DNA of 35,454 nt from Candidatus Berkelbacteria bacterium (GCA_029865605.1 JAOUGE010000009.1:1-35454), one strand, 5' to 3'. Counted from the first letter of the stretch, positions 18,890 through 27,648 are shown. Numbers and translations are program-made. The notes: generated from the letters alone by a model not told the origin.

Positions 18890-19034
18890 TAAAGGAATAT
18901 TTCTGTGCAACGAGAGGCGGGTAATGGCGTATCTTGGCTGAGAGGCAGTTCTTCTTGAGGAACATCCGCAAAGGCGCAGTCCGCCGCTGGAGCGGATAAG
19001 CCGTTTCCGAAAGGAGCGACTGACTCTCAATGAT
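18890..19034. ncRNA. Candidate structured RNA of unknown family
   Basis: GC-richer non-coding island with multiple nested inverted repeats (GTTCTTCTTGAGGAAC, TCCGC..GCGGA, TTTCCGAAAGGA, CAGTC..GACTG, GAGAG..CTCTC). No ORF; family and strand unresolved. Confidence 0.4.
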
Positions 19035-19039
19035 TTAAT

Positions 19040-19645
19040 CTAGTGAAATTTTCTTATTACTCCTCTTACCCGCCCCTGCACCAATGCTCGCCGGGTATAA
19101 ATCGGCTTGTAGCTTTTGTTAGCCGGTTGGAGTCTAATCCTGGTTTTTTCTCTGAAAAATCTCTTTAAGGTAACGTTTTCGTTATCAACCAGGGCCACTA
19201 CGATATCGCCGTTTCTCGGATGATTGGTTTTCTCGATAATCACGTAATCACCATCGAATATGCCGTCTTCAACCATGGAATCGCCGGATACTTTTAGGGC
19301 AAAGACGTTTGGCCCCATCATATCGCGTGGGATTTCAATAGTTTCGTTGGTTCTGATTGCTTCAATTGGTTTTCCGGCCGAGATGATGCCAATCAGAGGT
19401 ATTTCAAAGGCTCGCTCCTCCCATGAGGGGGTGAGCTGGAGCGAGCGGGCATTTCCGTCTTCTTTGGTCAAATAACCCTTTGCTTCAAGGACGCTGATAT
19501 ATTCAGCTACAGTAGCTACCGAGGTGAATCCCAGCTCGGAGGCTACCTCTCGATAGCTCGGAGCATAATTATTTTCTTCGATAAAGGACTTAATGTAGTT
19601 GTAGATCCCAAGCTGCTTTTTTGTGAGAGGGAGTTGCTTTTTCAT
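19040..19645 (-). CDS. lexA: LexA repressor
   Basis: 'LTKKQLGIYNYIKSFIEENNYAPSYREVASELGF', AG cleavage site 'ISAGKPIEA', 'KVSGDSMVEDGI', 'GDIVVALVDNENVTLKRF'. Start taken at the internal ATG (the track begins at 19666). Confidence 0.94.
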   Translation of the reverse strand: MKKQLPLTKKQLGIYNYIKSFIEENNYAPSYREVASELGFTSVATVAEYISVLEAKGYLTKEDGNARSLQLTPSWEERAFEIPLIGIISAGKPIEAIRTNETIEIPRDMMGPNVFALKVSGDSMVEDGIFDGDYVIIEKTNHPRNGDIVVALVDNENVTLKRFFREKTRIRLQPANKSYKPIYTRRALVQGRVRGVIRKFH

Positions 19646-19702
19646 TAATTTAACGCTACCAAACAAATCCCGAACTTGTCAATACCTCGATCTTGCTTAG
19701 TA

Positions 19703-19730
19703 TTGACCCTGAGCCTGTCGGACGGGTCAA
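19703..19730. terminator. Palindromic repeat / terminator-like hairpin downstream of the GH18 gene
   Basis: TTGACCC TGAGCCTGTCGGAC GGGTCAA; contains the CCCTGAGCCTGTCG-type palindrome. Confidence 0.5.
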
Positions 19731-19736
19731 CCCCCA

Positions 19737-20849
19737 CTATTTTTTGAACGTTTCTTGGATCGCCTGCCAATTTCCCGGGTCTTCCCGGCCGAGGCGCCAT
19801 ATTCCTATTCCCTGCAGAGAATATTTTTTAGCTAGTTCTGCTCTCGATTTAACCGACTCGCTGTTATTAAACCAGACCTCATGGTTTTTGTCTTCCTTCT
19901 GGTAGCTAAAGTATGATTCCTTCGATGCGCCGTCGGATTTAACCGTCGGATTATTTTTCTTGACTATCTTTTGAACATCCTGCCAGGTCAGATCTGTTGC
20001 ATTTTCTTCAACCCAGTCATAACCGTAGAATGGCACGCCGAGATAGATTTTTTCCTTAGGGATTTCTTTGACTGCTAGCTTAATCACATCTTCCGTCCAG
20101 TCAAGCGGTGAAATTGCCCCTGCCTCTGAAGTTGCCCAGTGATAGTCGTAAGTCATAATTTTAACTTCATCGCAGATTTTGCCGAGCTCCGTCCAGTCTT
20201 GGGCCTGCGGCCCATCCCATGTCCCCGGCTCTTCGGTTTTAGCATGAAGAGCCGTTGCTAAGGTTTTGTTTTGTTTTTTTAGCTCAACTGAAAGTTTGCT
20301 CATAAATGATGTATAGGCCTCTTTGTTCTTAGCCAACAGGCTCTCGTAGTCAATTTCTATCCCGTCATAGCCGTTCTTTTCTACCAGTTTTAAGATGTTT
20401 CTAATATGCAGATCGATTTTGGCCGAATCTGTTATTATCGGCCCCACTAAGTCCGGATCGCTGTCATTGGTAATTGTAGCGACCACTTTTATTTTATTGG
20501 CTTTGGCAAACCCGATTATTTCTTGGTCTTCCGCGCCGGCGAGCTTTTCGATACTGCCGCTTTCTTCCACTCTGTACCAGAAGGGCCTGACTGATGAGAT
20601 TGAGGCGGCATTTTGCTTTAAGCTTTCAAATCCTTTTTCTTGGTCCCACCAAACAAGCCAGGCATTTACTTTCTGGCTTAAGTCTAACTTTGCAACCGCA
20701 GCCGGGCTTTTTGATGCTGTCGCTGTAGTTGTTGTGGGTTGCTCTGCGGTCTTTTTGCTAAGTCCCGATAAGCTGTAATAGTAACCGCCGGCAAATCCGG
20801 CAATTAATCCTAGTATTAGAACCAAAACTAATGCTAGTCCCCTTTTCAT
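19737..20849 (-). CDS. Glycoside hydrolase family 18-like (YaaH-type) protein
   Basis: 'NGYDGIEIDYESLLAKNKEAYTSFMSKLS', 'KIMTYDYHWATSEAGAISPLDW', 'IYLGVPFYGYDW'. Confidence 0.9.
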   Translation of the reverse strand: MKRGLALVLVLILGLIAGFAGGYYYSLSGLSKKTAEQPTTTTATASKSPAAVAKLDLSQKVNAWLVWWDQEKGFESLKQNAASISSVRPFWYRVEESGSIEKLAGAEDQEIIGFAKANKIKVVATITNDSDPDLVGPIITDSAKIDLHIRNILKLVEKNGYDGIEIDYESLLAKNKEAYTSFMSKLSVELKKQNKTLATALHAKTEEPGTWDGPQAQDWTELGKICDEVKIMTYDYHWATSEAGAISPLDWTEDVIKLAVKEIPKEKIYLGVPFYGYDWVEENATDLTWQDVQKIVKKNNPTVKSDGASKESYFSYQKEDKNHEVWFNNSESVKSRAELAKKYSLQGIGIWRLGREDPGNWQAIQETFKK

Positions 20850-20862
20850 TTTCTTTCCTAAC

Positions 20863-21144
20863 TTACATCTTACTAAATAATTTTCTTAACTCCACTTTGG
20901 CTTGATTAAGGGTTTTCTTCTGGCTCGCTGGCAGACCCTTCCCAGCCCGGTTGATGTAAAAGTTAAGCATTGACATTGCCGACTGAAACGGGTGGGCTTT
21001 CTTTCGAGAGCTTTTTTCGGCGGACCGTTTAAGGGAAAGAGCGATTTGGTGCGGGTCCCCGGATATAAAGACCCCTTCTTCCAAGTCAAGAGCATTGCTT
21101 TTCTCCGTAACCTCTTTCGACCAATATTTTTTCTTTGTTGCCAT
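20863..21144 (-). CDS. DUF3175 domain protein
   Basis: 'KKKYWSKEVTEKSNALDLEEGVFISGDPHQIALSLKRSAEKS...MSMLNFYINRAGKGL'. Confidence 0.8.
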   Translation of the reverse strand: MATKKKYWSKEVTEKSNALDLEEGVFISGDPHQIALSLKRSAEKSSRKKAHPFQSAMSMLNFYINRAGKGLPASQKKTLNQAKVELRKLFSKM

Positions 21145-21173
21145 AGGACCTTCAGCTTCTTAATGGGTACAAA

Positions 21174-23282
21174 TTAGGAACCTGTTTCGGGCAATATATT
21201 GGTAATTTCAGATGACGGTGATTCTTTAACCTCGAAGGTTTTAGCTGAGTATCCGCCATAGTAGGTAAAAGAAATTTCACCTGAATTGTTAGATTGAAAT
21301 GACCCGAAATAGTTCCCGTCAACGTAGACGGTATAGTCAGTAATTGCCTTAAGCTCGCCGATAGTATGCGAAGTGATGATATTGCTTGCTGAACCATCCT
21401 CCGTCCATTTTTTATAGTAATTTCCCGAAGTCTGCCAAGTATCAATCGTTAGATCAATTGAGCCTGTGTTCGGTGTTACTGCTAAGTTAACCGTCTCGAG
21501 CGTTCTTGTCTGTGAGGCAGACAGGTTTACTGAAAAGCTATCATTGCCGGCTGATAAAATTTGATTTGTGATTCCTAAAAATGGGTGATTCAAATTGGAA
21601 AAATTTAAATCGGTGTTCTGAGAGGATAGTAAAGGATTCTCAAGGGTCAGGGAAAAATTGGCGTTATCCGATTTTTTGACCGCTGACTTTATTATTAAGT
21701 TATCGTTTGAAATGTTAAACAAAGCTAAAGCAGAGGGATATGAATAAGTAAAATCAGCATAGCTTGTCTCCGCAGGAGTGCTGCGCCAATGCGGATCACC
21801 GTTCGCTCTTAACTTCAAAGCTAGCCAATACCAATGCCAAGGATAGTCAATAGACCAATTAAAGCCAGTAAGATTTCTGTTAATAAAGGCATAGCTTACA
21901 GCAGAAGGTACTGTTAAGCTGACGTCCCTGGTTGTGGAATAGGTAACAAACCTTTCAATACCTAATACTCCGGAGGTATTTAAAGTGTACCAAGTGTTAG
22001 TATCAACCGCTGTAAGATTAGCCAAGGGATAGTTTGGAATAATATCGGGGGAATTTTGAATCCAGGCCCCACAGGTCCACTCTTCAGTTTTAGTTGGCAG
22101 GGAAAAAATTAGAGACTTTGCATCGTTACCGCTTGGCTGACCATGAACAGGATTCGTTCCCCTTAAATAAAATCTGGTGGTGACTGTTTCCAATGAGCCA
22201 GTAAAGAAAATGTAATTTCTTTTGCTTAGATTGTTGTTGGTGTCAGTTACAGTTACATTAAGAGTATATATTCCGCTTAGCCCCGGGGCAAAATTTCCTG
22301 TTAAATTATTGCTTGACTTATTAATTGCGATGGGTTCAGTGGGAGAGGTGGAGATGCTGTAAGCACAATCAGCGCAGGCAGCCCCAGTAGCATTAAGCAT
22401 AAAAATATTATAACTGATAGATTCACCCACATTCCTTGTCCTTGTTTGTTCTGTGAAGCTTATCATTTTCGGCTTGGCAGAATGTAGAAATTGATTTGAT
22501 GATATAGTATTTGTCCCAGAACCTGTTAAATCTTCATTTGAATTATAAACTTTGTTATTACTTATAGTGTTTGTTGAGGCAGATAGATAAAAGGCAACAG
22601 CTGAAGTTCTGATGGTATTATTACTAACGTTATTGCCAGTGCTTGTTCCTTCTAAGCTAATTGCTTTTTGTTGATAGATAAAAGTGTTATTGCTTATCGT
22701 GCCGGAATTAGCATTGCTTATTCGCAGCCCATTATGATTTTGGTTAAAGTTATTTGCCGAAATTATGGCTGAATTGGAGGAAGATAGAAACATATCGCAG
22801 CTCCCCAGGCCGGTGGATTTACCTAAAGTATTTCCAGAGATATTGGCAGAGGGAGAAGATTCAAGGCGAAGATTGTAAAAATTCTCTTCCGATACATTAT
22901 TTTGAATAATAGGAGAATCACTATTTAATAAATAGATGCCATAATCAAACCCGCTGATTTTATTGAAATTTATGATAGTAATATTGTCCCATCCGCCAGC
23001 ACCATTCGTAATACCATCATTTAAAATATCTGTCCCAATAATTGAATGGCCATTGCCGTTAATAGTAATGCCAGAAGCTCCGATTATTAAACCGTTAGTC
23101 GCCGGACAATTGAGATCAGAGCTTAGTGTATAATTAGAAGTCACTGTATCACCGCAAACACAAGGAGTGACCCCGCCGCAGTTTGCCGCCTTGGTCTTTG
23201 CTGGAGGATAGAATATCAACAAAATAATCCCAACAATGGCCCCGAGCAGAAATATTATTATCTTGGGTGCTTTCACGTCCAC
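21174..23282 (-). CDS. Secreted right-handed parallel beta-helix (NosD/PbH1-like) surface protein ending in LPETGS
   Basis: N-terminal signal/TM; repeated 'IISANNFNQNHNGLRISNANSGTISNNTF' beta-helix turns; C-terminal 'ITNILPETGS*'. Confidence 0.85.
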   Translation of the reverse strand: MDVKAPKIIIFLLGAIVGIILLIFYPPAKTKAANCGGVTPCVCGDTVTSNYTLSSDLNCPATNGLIIGASGITINGNGHSIIGTDILNDGITNGAGGWDNITIINFNKISGFDYGIYLLNSDSPIIQNNVSEENFYNLRLESSPSANISGNTLGKSTGLGSCDMFLSSSNSAIISANNFNQNHNGLRISNANSGTISNNTFIYQQKAISLEGTSTGNNVSNNTIRTSAVAFYLSASTNTISNNKVYNSNEDLTGSGTNTISSNQFLHSAKPKMISFTEQTRTRNVGESISYNIFMLNATGAACADCAYSISTSPTEPIAINKSSNNLTGNFAPGLSGIYTLNVTVTDTNNNLSKRNYIFFTGSLETVTTRFYLRGTNPVHGQPSGNDAKSLIFSLPTKTEEWTCGAWIQNSPDIIPNYPLANLTAVDTNTWYTLNTSGVLGIERFVTYSTTRDVSLTVPSAVSYAFINRNLTGFNWSIDYPWHWYWLALKLRANGDPHWRSTPAETSYADFTYSYPSALALFNISNDNLIIKSAVKKSDNANFSLTLENPLLSSQNTDLNFSNLNHPFLGITNQILSAGNDSFSVNLSASQTRTLETVNLAVTPNTGSIDLTIDTWQTSGNYYKKWTEDGSASNIITSHTIGELKAITDYTVYVDGNYFGSFQSNNSGEISFTYYGGYSAKTFEVKESPSSEITNILPETGS

Positions 23283-23495
23283 CTTCTTTCCTAGATTATA
23301 CCAGAATGGTTACCGGATACTCTTGCAAGGTACGAACAGGCGACGCCAGACATTATATTGTTATTACTGATAACTGACTTAATCGTTGTTGCCGGTAGTA
23401 GTCTGGCGACGCTAAAAAGGATTATAAATATGCCGATTATTGTACTTTTTACTATGAGCAGCTTTTTATAATTTATAACCCCCATCTAGTGTTTT

Positions 23496-24281
23496 CTACA
23501 TTGGTCTTAAAGTTCCGGCGAAAACTTGCCAAGCGAGTAGCGACTTGGCGACAAGGCTTAAGATGATATAAGCTTTTTCTCCGTAGAGATAGTCCTGCCA
23601 GCGCCCGACTTTTTTGTATTGGAGAACTTGGTTGATGGCAAAGCAGTTAAAGAAAATAAAAATCGAGAAGTAAATCCAGTAGACAAAGTTCGGGGCGCGG
23701 TACTCTCCTTCTCCGGCAGCGAAAAGATAAATTGCGATTGCAACCCACGGAATAATTCCGGCGATACAGCCGAAAATAAAAGACGTCCAGTCGGTCTTTT
23801 CTGTAGTTTGGTTGTGAAGCTCCATCAGCCAACCGAAAAGGATCATCGAGGCATTAAGACCAAAGAGGACGATTAGGGTTGAAAGTTCATATATTCCAAC
23901 CAGCATGGCAATAATGATAATCATCAGCGACGAGCTGAAGGCATATTCAATCCAACGGGCAGGATTAATGTGGTTGGCGAGTTTCTTAATGTACCATCCG
24001 TAAAAAACGGTTGAGACGGCAAAATGAGCTATCGCGGAAAGAAAAAGAAATGCCGCTACGGCCGGGCCTATTTGCAGGTTAAATATCATTTCCGGAGCTG
24101 GCTGAAGCGATTGAGTGCTCGCATTGAAGTTTAAAAAGTTTCCGATTACTGGCAGCGAAAAATCACTTGACAGTATGAGCATCACCACACTCTGTGCTAA
24201 GTGCAAAAATCCCATTGCTATATTCCACCCCCTAAGGTTTCGCGCTGATTTTTCCGGGATCGTGGTTTTCTCTTTTGTCAT
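23496..24281 (-). CDS. Heliorhodopsin
   Basis: 261 aa, seven TM; 'LRGWNIAMGFLHLAQSVVMLILS', 'INPARWIEYAFSSSLMIIIIAML' (E112), 'FFNCFAINQVLQYKKVGRWQDYLYGEKAYIILSLVAKSLLAWQVFAGTL' (retinal Lys K246). Confidence 0.95.
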   Translation of the reverse strand: MTKEKTTIPEKSARNLRGWNIAMGFLHLAQSVVMLILSSDFSLPVIGNFLNFNASTQSLQPAPEMIFNLQIGPAVAAFLFLSAIAHFAVSTVFYGWYIKKLANHINPARWIEYAFSSSLMIIIIAMLVGIYELSTLIVLFGLNASMILFGWLMELHNQTTEKTDWTSFIFGCIAGIIPWVAIAIYLFAAGEGEYRAPNFVYWIYFSIFIFFNCFAINQVLQYKKVGRWQDYLYGEKAYIILSLVAKSLLAWQVFAGTLRPM

Positions 24282-24326
24282 CTTTTTCTCCTCTCTGTGA
24301 TTTTCATTTTGGCACTTTAATTTTTA

Positions 24327-24944
24327 TTATTCTATCCCAAAATTCTCTAAAAAATAACCTTCGCTATATTTTTCGAAATTAAATTGTTTATTCGCTTCTT
24401 TGTTCAGAATATGAATATAGTCGTAAAAGTCTTTTTCAGAAAAAAGATTAAGCCCTAAGTCTTTGCAAACCTTACCAATCCTTTCGAGCGCTTTTTCTTT
24501 ATTTTCTTGAGATGTCATAATTTCCGCCTCGAAAAAATAACTGTGATTTGGCACCTCAACTAGCGAAAATTCAATTCCTTTATATTTATAAATTTTACCC
24601 CGCCTGATCACGCTGACTCCTTTTGTAAAGCCCATCGCGCCCATCATCATGATCATTTTGTGAAATTCGCCCGGCTTTCCAGTTAAGCAGAATTCGCGGC
24701 GGTTTTCATCAACTGCTCCCCACTTCCCCTTTTTGATAATAATTTCTGGAATGCCGTTTGTATTTCTAACCCTGATGTCGGTATTGCAATTTTCAACCAG
24801 ACTTCCAGTGTCTGGATCGGGGTAGCAAATCGCAAATCGATTTTTGTCGGCGACGAATTTACCTTCCTCAGAGAGCTTTTTTTGCAATTCTAAAAACTGC
24901 TTTTCGGTCAGCGGCCCTCGAATCTCAACTTCGGTATTTTTCAC
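24327..24944 (-). CDS. CYTH-domain (adenylate cyclase class IV / triphosphatase-like) protein
   Basis: 'VKNTEVEIRGPLTEKQFLELQKKL', 'DIRVRNTNGIPEIIIKKGKW', 'GIEFSLVEVPNHSYFFEAEIM'. Start trimmed to GTG 24944 because the track's N-terminus overlaps the next ORF. Confidence 0.65.
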   Translation of the reverse strand: MKNTEVEIRGPLTEKQFLELQKKLSEEGKFVADKNRFAICYPDPDTGSLVENCNTDIRVRNTNGIPEIIIKKGKWGAVDENRREFCLTGKPGEFHKMIMMMGAMGFTKGVSVIRRGKIYKYKGIEFSLVEVPNHSYFFEAEIMTSQENKEKALERIGKVCKDLGLNLFSEKDFYDYIHILNKEANKQFNFEKYSEGYFLENFGIE

Positions 24945-24982
24945 GCTCCTTACCGTTAAACTAAGACCTAACAGAAGCTTGT

Positions 24983-25165
24983 TTACATCTTTAAAAACTC
25001 GAGCAGCTTGTATACAAGAAACGCTGGCCAGACGAGGGCTTTGATAAATCCCCACACTCCTTGCCAAAAACTATCCGCGTGCTGGATGAAGTAAACCGCA
25101 GCCCCAATAAACGCCAGTCCGTAAACTCCGCCGGAAGCTCCATGCCCGTGCCATTTTTTAGCCAT
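24983..25165 (-). CDS. Small membrane protein
   Basis: 60 aa: MAKKWHGHGASGGVYGLAFIGAAVYFIQHADSFWQGVWGFIKALVWPAFLVYKLLEFLKM. Confidence 0.65.
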   Translation of the reverse strand: MAKKWHGHGASGGVYGLAFIGAAVYFIQHADSFWQGVWGFIKALVWPAFLVYKLLEFLKM

Positions 25166-25189
25166 ATTTTCCCTTTCTCTGATTGTTAA

Positions 25190-26212
25190 TTATTTTTTTG
25201 GCTCGTCGCTTTTTGTTGGTTCATTTATGACTTTATATACCATAATATATTTGTTGTCGCCAATCTTTGTAACACCCGGGTCGTTCGGAGGCAGGCTGCC
25301 GGGGCGGTTAAAATATGTGCTTCCTCTGGTAAATTTAATGCCATCAGCGGAAGTAGCTATGCCGATTCCGCCTTGGTCTGGGGTTGCACCGACCATTGGA
25401 CTATATAGATAAAATTTAGAGCCGTCATGATAGATGCTGGGTATAAACCCTTTGTCAAACGCGGTTCCCCTGTCAGTGAAACTTATTCCATCATCTGAAG
25501 TTGCAACGGTGATGATGCCTTCTTTGCCGCAGTATAAGTACCAGGTATCGTTTACCTTAATTACATCCGGATCGAATATTGCATTATCAGCAAACCGATA
25601 TCCATCATCCATCTTGAAATTCACACCATCATTGGAAGTCGCTGAATAGATGTAATTGGGTTGAGTTTGTTTAGAGTCTTTTTCTTGCTCTTGCTTTTGC
25701 GAAGATACACGTCCGGCGCCGATGTCGAAGAAAAAGAGCTTCATTGTGCCATCCTCAAGCAGGAGCAGAGAGGGGTCGGCAACTGTTTTTTGGCCAAGCC
25801 CTTCGATATTTGCAATTGTTTTTTCTTGCCAAGTTTTGCCTTCATCTGAAGAGCGTATCAGAGCTAATTGTTCTGGCTTGCCATCTTCGGAAAAGTCAAG
25901 AAAATAGACATAAACTATACCGTTACGGTAGATTGCCTCTGGAACACTAGCGTGTCTGGCCAATAGATTATTCGAGTCTGTCCAATTCAAAAGATCGACG
26001 CTGGTAGCATAGTAGATATCGTGGCTGTACGGGCTGTCGGCCATTTGCGACCACTCATACAAGTTGCTATTTGTGGGGGTATCGCTTTCTTCTGCTTTCC
26101 TTTGGCTTGTCTTAACGGGATCAATCACACTTTTTCTATAAAGCCAGAATGCCAAACTAGCAACAGCCAATGTCAAAACCACGATTAACCCAATTAACCA
26201 TTTTTTTGCCAT
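25190..26212 (-). CDS. Membrane-anchored five-bladed beta-propeller protein (GH43/GH32/sialidase-like fold)
   Basis: N-terminal TM; repeats such as 'PYSHDIYYATSVDLLNWTD', 'FDPDVIKVNDTWYLYCGKEGIITVATSDDGISFT', 'GGIGIATSADGIKFT'. Confidence 0.75.
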   Translation of the reverse strand: MAKKWLIGLIVVLTLAVASLAFWLYRKSVIDPVKTSQRKAEESDTPTNSNLYEWSQMADSPYSHDIYYATSVDLLNWTDSNNLLARHASVPEAIYRNGIVYVYFLDFSEDGKPEQLALIRSSDEGKTWQEKTIANIEGLGQKTVADPSLLLLEDGTMKLFFFDIGAGRVSSQKQEQEKDSKQTQPNYIYSATSNDGVNFKMDDGYRFADNAIFDPDVIKVNDTWYLYCGKEGIITVATSDDGISFTDRGTAFDKGFIPSIYHDGSKFYLYSPMVGATPDQGGIGIATSADGIKFTRGSTYFNRPGSLPPNDPGVTKIGDNKYIMVYKVINEPTKSDEPKK

Positions 26213-26251
26213 TTTTCCCCCTAATTATTAATTTAACTCTACCACAATTTG

Positions 26252-26857
26252 CTACTTCACCCTTCGTAACTTATAGCGAAAGTTTTCTAATACTATCAAC
26301 AAAAAAATAATGCCAACGATTGCAACGGCTGTCTGATATCGCTCAAGTGGATATTTTGCTACGAGAAAATAGATGGGAATCAACGAAGGAATTAGGAAAG
26401 GAAGCACTTTGGTAACACTCTCTACCCTGAAAGGCTTTTTTTGTTCAGCAAAAAATTTCTCCCAGCCCAAAATATTACTTTTATACTTATTGTCTAAACG
26501 GGGCTTAATTTGTTCGTGAAAATATTTGGGGATTGATTCGAGCGAGCTCTGGTTTGTTTGATAACTGAATGCTAACAGATCCATTACAATCGGTATCAAC
26601 AGGAGAAAAGTGTAAATCGTTTCTTTTTTTACCTCAAGTGTTACCATACCGAAAAACATTACTATAAAAACAACCCAAAAAATAATTGCTAGGTTTATAG
26701 TGTGGTTCAAAAATATAATCCGCTCGCTTAGTTCGTGGCGGAGATTTTCGAATTCTAAAATGTACCACATCTCCTCACCATCTTTGAGTTCCTGCCTGCC
26801 TGTTGGAGTTTGCGGTTTTATTTTTTGTCGGCCAATAAGCGATTCAAGGTTTCTCAT
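26252..26857 (-). CDS. Hypothetical four-TM membrane protein
   Basis: 201 aa ORF with paired TM hairpins. Confidence 0.6.
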   Translation of the reverse strand: MRNLESLIGRQKIKPQTPTGRQELKDGEEMWYILEFENLRHELSERIIFLNHTINLAIIFWVVFIVMFFGMVTLEVKKETIYTFLLLIPIVMDLLAFSYQTNQSSLESIPKYFHEQIKPRLDNKYKSNILGWEKFFAEQKKPFRVESVTKVLPFLIPSLIPIYFLVAKYPLERYQTAVAIVGIIFLLIVLENFRYKLRRVK

Positions 26858-26971
26858 GGTTACTATTTATTTTTATAACTTTCTGATCAATAACACAATA
26901 ACCCTGACTACTCAATCAACACAAGAATAAATCAGCTGCTTGGTGCTAGCGGTAAGCGCTTAATCCCAAAG

Positions 26972-27100
26972 CTATTTCTTCTTAATTTTCCTTGGCTTCT
27001 TTTTGAATCCTTCAGTTGCATAGTACAGGGCAACCTGTTTTTTGGTGTATTTTCGCCCCGAGAAGCTCACATACTTGTCGCCGGCCTTTTTAAACGGCAT
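26972..27100 (-). CDS. 42 aa basic small protein, not in ORF track
   Basis: MPFKKAGDKYVSFSGRKYTKKQVALYYATEGFKKKPRKIKKK*; preceded by TGATATAATAAAAAC-ATG (-10 element 6 nt before ATG). Confidence 0.6.
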   Translation of the reverse strand: MPFKKAGDKYVSFSGRKYTKKQVALYYATEGFKKKPRKIKKK

Positions 27101-27189
27101 GTTTTTATTATATCACCCCAAGAGGGTATCGACATAGGGGGCCAAATCTGTTATTATTTCTCTGCTGAACAAGGAGGTGAATAGGCATC

Positions 27190-27489
27190 GTGTCGAGAGA
27201 ATACCCGCAGTGGGATCGCGAGGTCACGGTCGATGGGGTGGTTTATCGGGTCTCATTCGACCAGGCCGAGTCACAAGCCAGCGGCGAGTGTAGCCGCCAC
27301 CCCGGGGTCCCAGCCGTCCTGGTGAAGCACATCACTCTCTACGAGATCCGCGATGAGGATGATGTGCCAATCGATAGGGGCAGGGATACCGAAGCGCTTA
27401 GGGCTAAGGTGCTCGAAGCGCTGGGGGACAACCAGCCGTACTGCGAAGGTTGTCTCGAGAAGGAGCTGGAGAATGCCGTAGCCGGCTAG
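27190..27489 (+). CDS. GC-rich hypothetical protein, 99 aa
   Basis: SD AAGGAGGTGA before GTG; followed by strong hairpins. Confidence 0.65.
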   Translation: MSREYPQWDREVTVDGVVYRVSFDQAESQASGECSRHPGVPAVLVKHITLYEIRDEDDVPIDRGRDTEALRAKVLEALGDNQPYCEGCLEKELENAVAG

Positions 27490-27510
27490 CGCCGGCAGCA
27501 CTAGTCCCAA

Positions 27511-27542
27511 GGGATCGTCTAGTAGACGATCCCTGCTGTTTT
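27511..27542 (+). terminator. Intrinsic terminator
   Basis: GGGATCGTCTAGTAGACGATCCC followed by TGCTGTTTT. Confidence 0.75.
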
Positions 27543-27648
27543 ATAAATCGAACATCTGCGCCAATTGGAGGCGGTGGCGCGAAGGAGTTGCTAGTCTTTT
27601 CACAGGGTGTATAGTTTAATGGTAAGAAACAACTAATGAAGGAGTATC

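Noticed and set aside
18890-19034. RNase P RNA based on 'GAGGAACATCCG'
   Set aside because: Superficially like the P4 strand GAGGAAAGTCCG, but the element is too short and the conserved 3' ACAGAA region is absent.
24945-25067. N-terminal 41 aa of the CYTH ORF in the track
   Set aside because: Overlaps the well-formed 60 aa ORF 24983..25165 and precedes the conserved domain start; likely a false extension.
27606-27640. tRNA-like start 'GGGTGTATAGTTTAATGGTAAGAAAC'
   Set aside because: Resembles a tRNA acceptor/D-arm but there is no matching anticodon arm, TpsiC arm or acceptor complement; more likely promoter/leader of the DUF5679-like gene.
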